A stretch of DNA of 64,000 nucleotides from Epilithonimonas zeae (GCF_023278365.1 NZ_CP075338.1:62001-126000); one strand, 5' to 3'; shown: positions 19,021-28,748, counted from the first letter of the stretch. Numbers and translations are program-made. The notes: generated by a model from the letters alone, not told the origin.

Positions 19021-21003
19021 ATGAAAACAAAAACCAAAATATTCACAGCCGCTATTTCGCTAAGTGTTGCATTTTTTTCAGCCCAAAATAAAACTATCCA
19101 AACCCATTTCCTCGATTTGGACGGAACTTCTACCAACATCAAAATCCAGCCCACGATGTACGGGATTTTCTTCGAGGACATCAATTTTGCGGCAGACGGC
19201 GGATTATATGCTGAACTGATTAAAAACCGCAGCTTCGAGTTCGACGAACCTTTGACAGGCTGGAAACAACCCAATACAAAAACGCTTTCTCCAAACTTGG
19301 ATTCCGGTTTTTTGACAATTATAACCGACAAATCCAAATCCAATAAAAACTACGCAAGAATCACGGTTTGGAATGATAAAAATTATATTCTTGAGAACGA
19401 AGGTTTCAGAGGAATTGGTTTGCATCAAGGTGAGAAATATGACTTAAGTTTCAATCTGGAAAATGTGTCAGGAAATATTTCTGCCATCAATACAAGTCTG
19501 ATTGATGAAAACGGAACAGTGATTTCCTCAGTATCTACCATCATCAAAGGTGGAGGCTGGCAAAAATACAATGCTGTTTTTGTACCTTCCAGAACCGTTG
19601 AAAAAGCAAAGCTTCAAATCACTTTTACCGGAAAAGGTGTTGTGAATATGGATATGATTTCACTGTTTCCTCAAGACACCTGGAAAGGCAGAAAAGGCGG
19701 TTTAAGAAAGGATTTGGTTCAAAAGTTATATGATTTACAGCCTGGATTTTTACGTTTTCCGGGTGGCTGCATTGTCGAAGGAAGAACTTTGGCAGAGCGA
19801 TATCAATGGAAAAAAACAATTGGTAAAGTGGAAGACCGCGAAAATCTTATCAATAAATGGAACAACGGATTTGCCCACCGTCTGACACCAGATTATTGGC
19901 AGTCTTTCGGACTTGGCTTTTTTGAATATTTCCAATTGGCGGAGGATTTAGGCGCAGAACCACTTCCGATTCTCAGCTGCGGAATGGCTTGCCAATTTAA
20001 CACAGCTGAACTTGTAAAAATGGAAGATTTAGACCCTTACATTCAGGATGCTTTGGATTTGATTGAATTTGCAAACGGCGATTCCAATACAAAATGGGGA
20101 AAAATCCGTACAGAAATGGGACATCCGAAACCTTTTAATATGAAATTTATAGGTGTTGGAAACGAGCAGTGGGGAGCGGATTATATCGAACGCTACAAAG
20201 TTTTTGAAAAAGCAATTCACGCCAAATATCCCGATATCAAAATCATTTCCGGAAGCGGACCGTCTCCCGATGGCGAATTTTTCGATTACGGCTGGAAAGA
20301 GCTTAAAAAACTGAATGCTCAGATTGTGGACGAACATTACTACAATTCTCCGGAATGGTTCTTAAAAAATGCAGATCGATACGATAAATACGACCGAAGA
20401 GGACCAAAAGTTTTTGCCGGAGAATATGCCGCGCAATCGGTTGGCGTTGTAAAACCTGACAATAAAAACAATTGGCTGACCGCACTTTCAGAGGCCGCTT
20501 TTATGACCGGACTAGAACGCAACGCAGATGTCGTGACAATGACTTCCTACGCACCGCTTTTCGCCCACGCAGACGGTTGGCAATGGACGCCGGATTTAAT
20601 TTGGTTCAATAATTTAAAATCTTATGCCACTCCGAATTATTATGTTCAGAAATTATTCTCCAACAACAAAGGAACAGATTTAATTAAAATCTCAGAAAAC
20701 GGAAAACCGTTGAAAGGGGAGAATAATCTCTATGCATCGGCAGTTCGTGACCTTAAAAAAGAAGAAATCATCATTAAAATTGTTAATGCTAATCCTCAGG
20801 AAACTTCAGTTGAAATTAATCCGAAAAATAGTAAAACGGGCAATCAATTAACCAAAATTGTACTGACTTCTGCAGGACTTTCCGATGAAAATAATTTCCA
20901 ATCAGAAACCATTACACCAAAAGAGGAAACGCAGGCCATTAAAAAAGGAAAGATTTCTGTTGAAATTCCGGCAAATTCTTTAGTGATTTTGAAAATAAAA
21001 TAG
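19021..21003 (+). CDS. GH51 alpha-L-arabinofuranosidase
   Basis: I start at ATG 19021 because it begins the signal peptide (MKTKTKIFTAAISLSVAFFSAQ); the in-frame ATG at 18994 would put nine polar residues in front. The 660-residue protein has an N-terminal region including a carbohydrate-binding-like insert (~60-210), then the barrel with Glu382 in GNEQWG (acid/base) and Glu468 in FAGEYAA (nucleophile). A C-terminal beta-sandwich ends the protein. It removes terminal alpha-L-arabinofuranosyl groups from arabinoxylan or arabinan and supplies L-arabinose to the araBDA genes. The signal peptide places it outside the cytoplasm. Confidence 0.94.
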   Translation: MKTKTKIFTAAISLSVAFFSAQNKTIQTHFLDLDGTSTNIKIQPTMYGIFFEDINFAADGGLYAELIKNRSFEFDEPLTGWKQPNTKTLSPNLDSGFLTIITDKSKSNKNYARITVWNDKNYILENEGFRGIGLHQGEKYDLSFNLENVSGNISAINTSLIDENGTVISSVSTIIKGGGWQKYNAVFVPSRTVEKAKLQITFTGKGVVNMDMISLFPQDTWKGRKGGLRKDLVQKLYDLQPGFLRFPGGCIVEGRTLAERYQWKKTIGKVEDRENLINKWNNGFAHRLTPDYWQSFGLGFFEYFQLAEDLGAEPLPILSCGMACQFNTAELVKMEDLDPYIQDALDLIEFANGDSNTKWGKIRTEMGHPKPFNMKFIGVGNEQWGADYIERYKVFEKAIHAKYPDIKIISGSGPSPDGEFFDYGWKELKKLNAQIVDEHYYNSPEWFLKNADRYDKYDRRGPKVFAGEYAAQSVGVVKPDNKNNWLTALSEAAFMTGLERNADVVTMTSYAPLFAHADGWQWTPDLIWFNNLKSYATPNYYVQKLFSNNKGTDLIKISENGKPLKGENNLYASAVRDLKKEEIIIKIVNANPQETSVEINPKNSKTGNQLTKIVLTSAGLSDENNFQSETITPKEETQAIKKGKISVEIPANSLVILKIK

Positions 21004-21037
21004 CTTAAAACTACCATAAATAAAGGAGAATTTAAAA

Positions 21038-21060
21038 TTAAGTGTAAATATTACATTTAT
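21038..21060. promoter_or_regulatory. AraR-type operator upstream of araBDA
   Basis: Half-sites TTAAGTGT and ACATTTAT are separated by 7 bp, with nine of eleven arm positions pairing symmetrically. It ends 15 bp before TATATTTG, the same spacing as at 16182. It is placed to control the whole arabinose catabolic operon. Confidence 0.8.
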
Positions 21061-21074
21061 TTAAAATAGAATCT

Positions 21075-21082
21075 TATATTTG
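21075..21082 (+). promoter_or_regulatory. TAnnTTTG promoter element for araBDA
   Basis: TATATTTG is a perfect match to the Bacteroidetes -7 consensus and is preceded by the sequence AAAATAGAATCT, shared with the GH3 promoter. The predicted leader to araB is about 150 nt long and contains a fragment of a GTCATCCCGAG-type dispersed repeat. Confidence 0.7.
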
Positions 21083-21242
21083 TTTTAACTCTGATTAAAG
21101 AACTAACTCAATCTTTTATATTAAAAGGCTTCCACAGGTTCAGCCTGACAATGGTAAATATTGCGGTTATTATGAGAGCTGTCATCCCGAGCTTGGCGGA
21201 GGATTTATCAAATAATTCATAAAAAATTAATTATCCACGTTA

Positions 21243-22940
21243 ATGAAAAAGTACGTTATCGGCTTAGACTACGGAACAGACTCTGTTCGTGCCGTTTTGA
21301 TTGATACGGAAAATGGGGCAGAACTGGCAACTTCCGTAAGCTATTACCAAAGATGGAAAGAAGGAAAATTCTGCAAGCCGGAAGAAAATCAATTTCGTCA
21401 GCATCCGCTCGACCATATCGAAGGGTTGGAAAAAACCATTTCAACTGTTGTGAAAGAAAGTGGCGTTGCGCCGGAAAATATCTTCAGCATTTGTATTGAT
21501 ACGACAGGTTCGTCACCGCTTCCTGTGAATAAGGATGGAATTGCCTTGTCACTTTTGCCTGAATTTTCAGAAAATCCCAACGCAATGATGGTGTTATGGA
21601 AAGACCATACATCCATCAACGAAGCTGAAGAAATCAACCATCTGGTAAGAAACTGGGGCGGCGAAGATTATACAAAATTTGAAGGCGGAATCTATTCTTC
21701 CGAATGGTTTTGGGCAAAAATTCTTCACATCAACAGAGAAGATGAAGCCGTAAAAAACGTGGCTTATAGCTGGATGGAACATTGCGATTACCTTACCTTT
21801 TTACTTTCCGATAATCAGGATTTAGCAACATTTAAAAGAAGTCGTTGTGCAGCGGGTCACAAAGCAATGTGGCACGAATCGTGGGATGGACTTCCTTCCA
21901 AAGAATTTCTCGGTCAGCTGGATTCTTCACTGGCAGAACTTCGTGATAGGCTGTACGATAAAACCTATACTTCCGATGAAGTTGCCGGAAATCTGAATGA
22001 AGAATGGGCAACAAAATTAGGCTTGACGGCCAATACGGTAATTGCTGTCGGAACTTTCGATGCTCATTCCGGAGCGGTTGGTGCAAAAGTGGAGGAAAAT
22101 ACGCTGATCAGAATTATGGGAACGTCAACTTGCGATATTATGGTGGCTCCCAACGAAATCATTGGCGACAAAACAGTTAAAGGAATCTGCGGACAGGTCG
22201 ATGGTTCCGTGATTCCGGGATTGATGGGATTAGAAGCGGGGCAATCTGCATTTGGTGATGTTTTGGCGTGGTACAAAGATATTCTGACTTGGCCGACACA
22301 CCATATTGTGATGAATTCCAATGTCATTGACGAAAATCAAAAACAGTTGCTGAAAGAAGAAATAGAAAACAATCTTATTCGCAATCTCACTTTGGAAGCG
22401 GAAAAAATTCCACTTTCGGAGGTGGTTCCGGTTGCCTTGGATTGGATTAACGGACGAAGAACACCAGATGCCAATCAGGAACTGAAAATGGCGATCAGCA
22501 ACCTTTCCTTGGGGACAAAAGCACCGCATATTTTCAAAGCTTTGGTAAATGCGATTTGCTTTGGAGCCAAAAAAATCGTCGACCGTTTCGAAGAAGAAGG
22601 CGTAAAAATCGAAAAAGTAATCGGAATTGGTGGCGTTGCCAGAAAATCACCGTTCATAATGCAGACTTTGGCCAATGTTCTTAATATGCCGATTGTAGTG
22701 GCAGCTTCAGACCAGGCTCCGGCTTTGGGCGCAGCTATTTATGCGGCTGTTGCAGCGGGAATTTACCCGACTGTTCAGGAAGCGAGCCAGAAAATGGGTT
22801 CCGATTTCGAAGCAGAATATTTCCCACAAGCAGAAAAGGTAGAAAAATATGCAGAATTTATGAAACAATATCAGATTCTCGCAGATTTCACAGAAAATAA
22901 TATCAAATCAAAGAAAAAGTTGATAGCTGAAAGTTTATAG
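21243..22940 (+). CDS. araB: Ribulokinase
   Basis: This 565-residue FGGY-family kinase matches the typical length of AraB. The N-terminal phosphate motif is GLDYGTDSVRAVLID; the C-terminal half has GIGGVARKSPFIMQ and ADQAPALGAAIYAA. It phosphorylates L-ribulose to L-ribulose-5-phosphate in the cytoplasm. It is the first gene of the araB-araD-araA-galM-SSS transporter cluster, with an AraR-type operator about 180 bp upstream. The D-ribulokinase FGGY group is an alternative, but adjacent araD and araA make AraB clear. Confidence 0.96.
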   Translation: MKKYVIGLDYGTDSVRAVLIDTENGAELATSVSYYQRWKEGKFCKPEENQFRQHPLDHIEGLEKTISTVVKESGVAPENIFSICIDTTGSSPLPVNKDGIALSLLPEFSENPNAMMVLWKDHTSINEAEEINHLVRNWGGEDYTKFEGGIYSSEWFWAKILHINREDEAVKNVAYSWMEHCDYLTFLLSDNQDLATFKRSRCAAGHKAMWHESWDGLPSKEFLGQLDSSLAELRDRLYDKTYTSDEVAGNLNEEWATKLGLTANTVIAVGTFDAHSGAVGAKVEENTLIRIMGTSTCDIMVAPNEIIGDKTVKGICGQVDGSVIPGLMGLEAGQSAFGDVLAWYKDILTWPTHHIVMNSNVIDENQKQLLKEEIENNLIRNLTLEAEKIPLSEVVPVALDWINGRRTPDANQELKMAISNLSLGTKAPHIFKALVNAICFGAKKIVDRFEEEGVKIEKVIGIGGVARKSPFIMQTLANVLNMPIVVAASDQAPALGAAIYAAVAAGIYPTVQEASQKMGSDFEAEYFPQAEKVEKYAEFMKQYQILADFTENNIKSKKKLIAESL

Positions 22941-23103
22941 TTGATAGAAGTTAAAGCAGAAAAGCTCCGTAGGAGTGCCCTGTTAATAGCAAATATGTAA
23001 ATATTATCATCACAAAAAGAGCCTCGTACAAGCGACCTGTAAATATTTACATTAGTGAAAAACCAACAACCATCAACAAAAAACCATCAACTAAAATTAT
23101 TAT

Positions 23104-23191
23104 GGCAGCTTAATCCGTCTTCCGCTCCCAATCTTTTTTTGCCAGAGCTTTTTCAACGCAAAAAAAGGATTTCCGCTCAAGCCGGGCTGCG
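23104..23191 (+). repeat. Palindromic element family A, copy 1
   Basis: An 88-bp element with conserved ends GGCAGCTTAATCCGTCTTCC and CTCAAGCCGGGCTGCG. The middle can fold as AATC-T-rich paired with A-rich-GGATT. Related copies are at 38510, 44775 and 56396. Confidence 0.8.
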
Positions 23192-23234
23192 TGCAATTCG
23201 ACGTTCAAAACTTGAATAAGATTATTCAATAGAG

Positions 23235-23347
23235 GCGGGCTTTAGCCCGTCTACAAAAGAACGAAAACAAATTCGGCTTTAGCCGAAACGTAAATTTTGG
23301 CTAAAGCCAAATGAAAATCAAAAATAAGACATCGGGCTAAAGCCCGA
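23235..23347. repeat. Cluster of GGCTTTAGCC / GGCTAAAGCC palindromes
   Basis: Four perfect short palindromes occur in a row: GCGGGCTTTAGCCCGT (23235), TTCGGCTTTAGCCGAA (23272), TTTGGCTAAAGCCAAA (23297) and TCGGGCTAAAGCCCGA (23332). The two orientations of the core alternate, so larger hairpins are possible. A related pair is at 41036-41086. Confidence 0.8.
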
Positions 23348-23412
23348 CGCAATTGAAAAATAAATATTTGATTCTTAAATCAATTAATATTTCAATCATT
23401 AATAAAATAAAA

Positions 23413-24111
23413 ATGAGCATCTATAAAGAATTAAAACGAGAATGTTACGAAGCCAATATGCAACTCGATGCATTAAAGCTGGTCGTTTACACATTCGGAA
23501 ACGTAAGCGCTGTCGACCGTGACAAAGGAATCTTTGCCATCAAGCCGAGCGGTGTTCCTTACGAATTATTGAAACCGGAAGACATCGTAATTTTAGATTA
23601 CGATGCCAATGTGGTGGAAGGAAATTTAAGACCATCTTCCGACACCAAAACCCACGCTTATCTTTATAAAAACTGGGAAAACATCGGTGGGATTTCACAC
23701 ACGCACGCTATCTATTCCGTAGCTTGGGCACAGTCGCAACTGGACATCCCGATTTTCGGAACGACCCACGCAGACCATCTGACAACAGATATTCCTTGTG
23801 CACCGCCGATGCACGATGATTTAATCGAGGGCAATTACGAATACAACACCGGAATCCAGATTCTGGATTGCTTTAAAGAAAAGAACTTGTCTTACGAAGA
23901 AGTAGAAATGGTGCTCATCGGAAATCACGGACCGTTCACTTGGGGAAAAAATGCAGACAAAGCGGTTTACAACAGCAAAGTCCTCGAAACCATCGCCGAG
24001 ATGGCTTATCTCACAAGACAAATCAATCCTAATGTTCCCCGTTTGAAAGATTCATTAATCAAAAAACATTACGAAAGAAAACACGGCAAAAATGCCTATT
24101 ACGGACAATAA
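23413..24111 (+). CDS. araD: L-ribulose-5-phosphate 4-epimerase
   Basis: I choose ATG 23413, which gives 232 residues, matching the usual AraD length; an upstream start at 23353 would add 20 AT-rich residues derived from intergenic sequence. It is a class II aldolase/adducin-fold protein with zinc ligand motifs THAIYS and TTHADHL and a GNHGPFTWG block. It converts L-ribulose-5-phosphate to D-xylulose-5-phosphate, linking arabinose catabolism to the pentose phosphate pathway. UlaF/SgbE epimerases are close relatives, but neighbours araB and araA settle the assignment. Confidence 0.95.
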   Translation: MSIYKELKRECYEANMQLDALKLVVYTFGNVSAVDRDKGIFAIKPSGVPYELLKPEDIVILDYDANVVEGNLRPSSDTKTHAYLYKNWENIGGISHTHAIYSVAWAQSQLDIPIFGTTHADHLTTDIPCAPPMHDDLIEGNYEYNTGIQILDCFKEKNLSYEEVEMVLIGNHGPFTWGKNADKAVYNSKVLETIAEMAYLTRQINPNVPRLKDSLIKKHYERKHGKNAYYGQ

Positions 24112-24126
24112 TACAATTAAATAAAG

Positions 24127-24202
24127 GCTGTCATTCTGAACGAAACGTAGTGTAGTGAAGAATCTCAATTATCAACAGAGATTCCTCGTTCCTCGGAATG
24201 AC
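24127..24202. repeat. GTCATTC...GAATGAC dispersed palindrome
   Basis: Inverted ends GTCATTC (24130-24136) and GAATGAC (24196-24202) flank AGAATCTC and GAGATTC inner arms. Related elements are at 56518-56576 and 57510-57569. Confidence 0.7.
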
Positions 24203-24224
24203 AAAACAAAATAATAAACACTAT

Positions 24225-24263
24225 CAACAATCAACCAACAACAATCAACCAACAACAATCAAC
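24225..24263 (+). repeat. Tandem 14-bp CAACAACAATCAAC repeat in the araA leader
   Basis: One partial (11 bp) and two full units of CAACAACAATCAAC are head to tail, ending 7 bp before the araA start codon. The repeat contributes an unstructured, A/C-rich ribosome-entry region in place of a Shine-Dalgarno sequence. Confidence 0.8.
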
Positions 24264-24270
24264 TAAAAAT

Positions 24271-25767
24271 ATGTTAACACCTCTCAATACGAAAGAAATC
24301 TGGTTCATCACCGGAAGCCAGCATTTATACGGTCCTGAAACATTAGCGCAGGTTGCGGAACATTCAGCGAAAATCGTAGAAGCGTTCAATGCTTCGTCTC
24401 AAATTCCTGTTAAAGTGGTTTTGAAGCCAACCGTAAAAACAACAGAAGAAATTTTTGAAACACTTACCGCTGCCAACTTTGCAAAAGACTGCATCGGAAT
24501 CGTAACCTGGATGCACACGTTTTCACCCGCAAAAATGTGGATTCGTGGACTGACCGCTTTACAAAAGCCAATGTTGCATCTTCACACGCAGTTCAACCAG
24601 GATATTCCTTGGTCTACAATGGATATGGACTTTATGAACCTGAATCAGGCTGCGCACGGCGACCGTGAATTCGGATTTATGGTAAGCCGTCTTCGCAAAA
24701 ACAGAAAAGTAGTTGTAGGACATTGGGCTGAAGAAAGAGTTCAGAAACAGATTGGAGAATGGAGTAGAGTTGCCGCAGGTTGGGATGATTGGCAAGGTGC
24801 GAAGTTCGCCCGTTTTGGTGATAATATGAGATTTGTAGCGGTTACGGATGGTGATAAAGTGGAAGCGGAAACCAAATTTGGATTTTCAGTAAACACTTGG
24901 GGAATCGGAGATTTGGTGAGCGTTGTCAATTCAATTGGTGATGGTGAAATCAAAACCTTAATTGAAGAATATGAAGCTTCATACAAAATGGCAGAATCTC
25001 TTCTTTCCGGAGGTTCAAACAGAAAATCTCTGGAAGTTGCCGCAAGAATCGAATTAGGTTTGGAAAAATTCCTGAAAGATGGAAATTTCAAAGGTTTTTC
25101 CGATACTTTCGAAGACCTTCACGGCTTGGAACAATTACCTGGAATTGCCGTTCAGAGATTGATGGAAAAAGGTTATGGATTTGCCGGAGAAGGCGACTGG
25201 AAAACTGCCGCTTTGGTTCGTGCGATGAAAACAATGGGACAAGGTCTTGAAGGTGGAAATGCCTTTATGGAAGATTATACTTATCATTTAAATCCTTCAA
25301 ATCCTTCAATTCTAGGTTCACATATGTTGGAAGTTGACCCTGTTTTGGCGATTGACAAACCTTCTTGTGAAATTCATCCATTGGGAATTGGCGGAAAAGC
25401 TGACCCGGTTCGTCTGGTTTTCAATTCGAGAGGAAATATCGATTCTTTAAATGCCGCTTTGATGGATTTCGGAAATCATTTCAGACTGTTAATCAACAAA
25501 ACAAAAGCGTTGGAAATTACCGAAGAATTGCCAAAACTTCCGGTTGCGAGAGTCCTTTGGAAGCCGCTTCCTGACCTGTACACGGCAGCTGAAGCGTGGA
25601 TTTTGGCAGGTGGAGCGCATCACACGTGTTACAGTGAGAACATCAGCGTAGAACAATTGGAAGATTTTGCAGAGATTGCAGGTATCGAATCGCTTGTTAT
25701 TGATGAAGATACGAAAATCCGTGATTTTAAGAACACACTTCGCTGGAATGAAATATATTATCGTTAA
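24271..25767 (+). CDS. araA: L-arabinose isomerase
   Basis: The 498-residue product has the length and motifs of AraA. Likely metal ligands are the Glu residues in FAGEGDWKT and FMEDYTYHL and the His residues in [10 protein letters not shown] and [13 protein letters not shown]. It interconverts L-arabinose and L-ribulose in the cytoplasm with a divalent metal. It is the third gene of the arabinose operon; galM follows after 20 bp. Confidence 0.97.
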   Translation: MLTPLNTKEIWFITGSQHLYGPETLAQVAEHSAKIVEAFNASSQIPVKVVLKPTVKTTEEIFETLTAANFAKDCIGIVTWMHTFSPAKMWIRGLTALQKPMLHLHTQFNQDIPWSTMDMDFMNLNQAAHGDREFGFMVSRLRKNRKVVVGHWAEERVQKQIGEWSRVAAGWDDWQGAKFARFGDNMRFVAVTDGDKVEAETKFGFSVNTWGIGDLVSVVNSIGDGEIKTLIEEYEASYKMAESLLSGGSNRKSLEVAARIELGLEKFLKDGNFKGFSDTFEDLHGLEQLPGIAVQRLMEKGYGFAGEGDWKTAALVRAMKTMGQGLEGGNAFMEDYTYHLNPSNPSILGSHMLEVDPVLAIDKPSCEIHPLGIGGKADPVRLVFNSRGNIDSLNAALMDFGNHFRLLINKTKALEITEELPKLPVARVLWKPLPDLYTAAEAWILAGGAHHTCYSENISVEQLEDFAEIAGIESLVIDEDTKIRDFKNTLRWNEIYYR

Positions 25768-25787
25768 ACTTGCAAAACTTCTAAAAA

Positions 25788-26948
25788 ATGAGAAAAACAA
25801 GTATCAACCTGATAATTCTTTTTGCCGTTTTATGTATTTTCGGGTGCAATAAAAAAGAAAATCAATCAAAAACTCAACCGGAAACAATGGAAAACATACA
25901 GGTTTCAGATTACGGAGTCACGTCAAAAGGCGATTCCATCAAAAAATATACTTTAACCAACAAAAACGGGATGAAGCTGGAAGTCATTAACTTCGGCGGA
26001 ATTATCACTTCACTTACCGCTCCCGACAAGAACGGAAAATACGAAGATGTCGTTTTAGGATTTACCAAGCCTGAAGATTATTTCAACGGAAATCCATATT
26101 ATTTCGGGGCATTGATTGGCCGTTACGGAAACAGAATTGCCAATGCCAAATTTACTTTGGAAGGCAAATCATATGACATCGACAAAAACGACGGGCCAAA
26201 CAGTCTTCACGGCGGAAAAGAAGGATTCCACACCAAATTCTGGAATATTGAACCAGTGAAAGATGCAAAATTCCCGACTTTGAAACTGACTTACACCAGC
26301 GCTGACGGTGAAGAAGGTTATCCGGGAAAATTAACGACAACCGTTCTGTATACTTTGACAGATGATAATGCTTTGGAAATTTCTTACGAAGCGGAAACCG
26401 ATAAACCGACTGTGGTGAATTTGACTCAGCATTCGTATTTCAATCTTTCAGGGAATTTCTCAAAAACCATTCTTGACCACGAATTGCAGATTAATGCGGA
26501 TAAATTTACACCAGTTAATGAAACTCTAATTCCTACAGGTGAGCAAAAAGCGGTGAAGGGAAGTGTATTCGATTTCACAGCTTCAAAAGCAATTGGAAAA
26601 GATATCAATGCAGATGACGACCAACTGAAAAAAGGAAAAGGCTACGACCACAACTGGATTCTGAACGGAAGCGGATTGAGAAGCATTGCCAAAGTTTATC
26701 ATCCTGAATCAGGAAGAGTAATGGAAGTTTTGACCGATGAACCGGGCGTTCAGTTCTATTCCGGAAACTTTTTGGATGGAAAATTTGATACAAAGACTGG
26801 CGGAAAAAATGAATTCAGAACAGGCTTTTGTTTAGAAACACAACATTTTCCGGATTCTCCAAACCAGGCTTCTTTCCCTTCTACAGAACTGAAGCCGGGA
26901 CAAAAATACCAGTCGAAAACAATTTACAAATTCTCAGTTAAAAAATAA
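25788..26948 (+). CDS. galM: Aldose 1-epimerase (mutarotase), lipoprotein
   Basis: The 386-residue protein starts with a lipoprotein signal (lipobox IFGC, Cys at ~20), so it should be anchored in the periplasm or outer membrane. The GalM fold shows its catalytic residues: the His in NSLHGGKEG, the His in LTQHSYFNL, and the C-terminal Glu in FCLETQHFPD. It speeds interconversion of alpha and beta anomers of sugars released outside the cytoplasm, such as L-arabinose or galactose, before uptake. The sodium/sugar symporter gene begins 3 bp later, matching a role just before transport. Confidence 0.93.
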   Translation: MRKTSINLIILFAVLCIFGCNKKENQSKTQPETMENIQVSDYGVTSKGDSIKKYTLTNKNGMKLEVINFGGIITSLTAPDKNGKYEDVVLGFTKPEDYFNGNPYYFGALIGRYGNRIANAKFTLEGKSYDIDKNDGPNSLHGGKEGFHTKFWNIEPVKDAKFPTLKLTYTSADGEEGYPGKLTTTVLYTLTDDNALEISYEAETDKPTVVNLTQHSYFNLSGNFSKTILDHELQINADKFTPVNETLIPTGEQKAVKGSVFDFTASKAIGKDINADDDQLKKGKGYDHNWILNGSGLRSIAKVYHPESGRVMEVLTDEPGVQFYSGNFLDGKFDTKTGGKNEFRTGFCLETQHFPDSPNQASFPSTELKPGQKYQSKTIYKFSVKK

Positions 26949-26951
26949 AGT

Positions 26952-28679
26952 ATGGGAAATTTAGCAACTATTGATATCATCATATTTCTGATTTATTTTG
27001 TGGTGGTAGCCGGTTACGGAATCTGGATTTATAACAAAAAAAAATCTGCAGCAACAGGCAGTAAAGATTATTTCCTTGCGGAAGGTTCACTCACTTGGTG
27101 GGCGATTGGAGCGAGTTTAATTGCTTCCAATATTTCAGCGGAACAGTTCATCGGGATGTCCGGCGAAGGATTTTTCGTGGGTGTAGCGGTGGCAGCTTAT
27201 GAATGGATTGCTGCATTGGCGCTCATCATTATTGCCATTTGGTTCATTCCGATTTATCTTAAAAACAAAATCTACACGATGCCGCAATTCCTGGAAACCC
27301 GTTACAACAAATCGGTTTCCCTGATTATGGCGGTATTCTGGCTGTTTTTATATGTGATTGTCAACCTGACTTCCATTCTTTATTTGGGAGCTTTGGCGAT
27401 TGATACATTACTTGGAGGCGACAACCTTCATATCATTATGATTGGACTGCTTCTAATGGCTTTGCTAATCGGTCTTGGCGGAATGAAAGTAATCGGCTAC
27501 ACCGACGTAATTCAGGTGGCGGTTTTGATTATCGGAGGTTTTGCTACCGTTTATATGGCGTTGCAAATTGTTGACCAGAGAATCAACGGAGCGGCTGTAG
27601 GAAATGCTTTGACAGGATTTCAGACATTGATGAATGAAGCGCCGCAACATTTCAAATTAATGCTGGAAAAACCGGTTAAAACAACAACGACTTTAGCAAT
27701 GCCTGAAAATCTGGATGTTCAGAAATATGTTGTTCTTCCGGGCTTGGCGATGTATTTTGCAGGACAGTGGATTGTTAATTTAAATTATTGGGGTTGTAAC
27801 CAGTACATCACGCAAAGAGCTCTGGGAGCTGATTTGAAAACAGCGAGAACGGGGATTTTATTCGCAGGGTTCCTTAAATTATTTATGCCGATTATTGTAA
27901 TGCTTCCTGGAATTGCTGCCTATGTACTTTATCAAAAAGGACATTTGCCAGGATTTAATGGTGTGAAAGACGGCGCCTATTCTGCAATATTAGGATTTTT
28001 GCCGGTTGGTCTGAAGGGTCTTGCAGTAGCGGCTTTGACGGCAGCAATCGTAGCTTCACTGGCAGGGAAAGTAAACAGTATCTCAACGATTTTCACATTA
28101 GACATTTATAAAAAATATTTAAAGTCTGATGCAACGGAAATCCAGATGGTGAGAACCGGAAGATGGGCGATTATTATTGCGATGTTTGTTGCTTTGGCGT
28201 TTACTTGGACGGATGTTTTGGGAATCGGTGGTGAAGGTGGTTTTACTTTCATTCAGAAATATACAGGATTTATCAGTCCGGGCGTTTTTGCGATGTTCCT
28301 TTTAGGAATGTTCTGGAAAAGAACAACCGGAACTGCAGCTTTGGTAGGCGTAATTTTAGGATTCGTTCTGGCAATTTTCTTCAACAGTTTTGCTGTGGAT
28401 ATTTTCGGGAAAGAAACCTGGTTGTATACGGCTTTCACTTATGAAAAACTGGAAAATGGCGTAGTTCACACGATTACCGAAATTCCATTTTTGATTAATA
28501 TGGGCTGGTCATTCTTCTTCACGGTTCTGACGATGGTTGGGATAAGTCTTGCAGGACCGAAAGTGAACCCGAAAGCATTTGCAATCGATGCATCAATGTT
28601 CAAAGTGGACAACAGAACATTGGTTTTAATTGTTGTAACGTTACTTTTACTGACTGCGCTTTATGTGAGATTCTGGTAA
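26952..28679 (+). CDS. SSS-family sodium/sugar symporter
   Basis: This 575-residue integral membrane protein has about 14 hydrophobic segments and the sodium:solute symporter pattern, with ASNISAEQFIGMSGEG in the first helices and a central WNLNYWGCNQYITQRALGA-like block. It resembles SGLT-type sugar transporters. As last gene of the araB-D-A-galM operon it is most likely an L-arabinose (or galactose) importer. A terminator lies just downstream. Confidence 0.92.
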   Translation: MGNLATIDIIIFLIYFVVVAGYGIWIYNKKKSAATGSKDYFLAEGSLTWWAIGASLIASNISAEQFIGMSGEGFFVGVAVAAYEWIAALALIIIAIWFIPIYLKNKIYTMPQFLETRYNKSVSLIMAVFWLFLYVIVNLTSILYLGALAIDTLLGGDNLHIIMIGLLLMALLIGLGGMKVIGYTDVIQVAVLIIGGFATVYMALQIVDQRINGAAVGNALTGFQTLMNEAPQHFKLMLEKPVKTTTTLAMPENLDVQKYVVLPGLAMYFAGQWIVNLNYWGCNQYITQRALGADLKTARTGILFAGFLKLFMPIIVMLPGIAAYVLYQKGHLPGFNGVKDGAYSAILGFLPVGLKGLAVAALTAAIVASLAGKVNSISTIFTLDIYKKYLKSDATEIQMVRTGRWAIIIAMFVALAFTWTDVLGIGGEGGFTFIQKYTGFISPGVFAMFLLGMFWKRTTGTAALVGVILGFVLAIFFNSFAVDIFGKETWLYTAFTYEKLENGVVHTITEIPFLINMGWSFFFTVLTMVGISLAGPKVNPKAFAIDASMFKVDNRTLVLIVVTLLLLTALYVRFW

Positions 28680-28696
28680 ATTTTAAAATATTATAG

Positions 28697-28730
28697 AAAG
28701 GATGTCCCTTGAGGCATCCTTTTTATTTTT
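28697..28730 (+). terminator. Rho-independent terminator after the arabinose operon
   Basis: AAAGGATG (28697-28704) pairs with CATCCTTT (28715-28722) across a 10-nt loop, followed by a T-rich run, 17 bp after the symporter stop codon. Confidence 0.9.
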
Positions 28731-28748
28731 TATAATTTTGATTGTATT

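Larger units (their letters stand above)
22941..23412. repeat. Repeat-filled gap between araB and araD
   Basis: The 470-bp gap holds no gene. It has a CTCCGTAGGAG...CGACCTGT repeat (22963-23050), a GCAGCTTAATCCG...CGGGCTGCG palindromic element (23104-23191), and four GGCTTTAGCC-type palindromes (23235-23347). Such a gap inside a metabolic operon is unusual and may provide RNA hairpins that change expression of the downstream genes. Confidence 0.75.

Noticed and set aside
23235-23347. CRISPR array from regularly spaced palindromes
   Set aside because: Repeats are only 14-16 bp, change orientation and sequence, and no cas genes are present.
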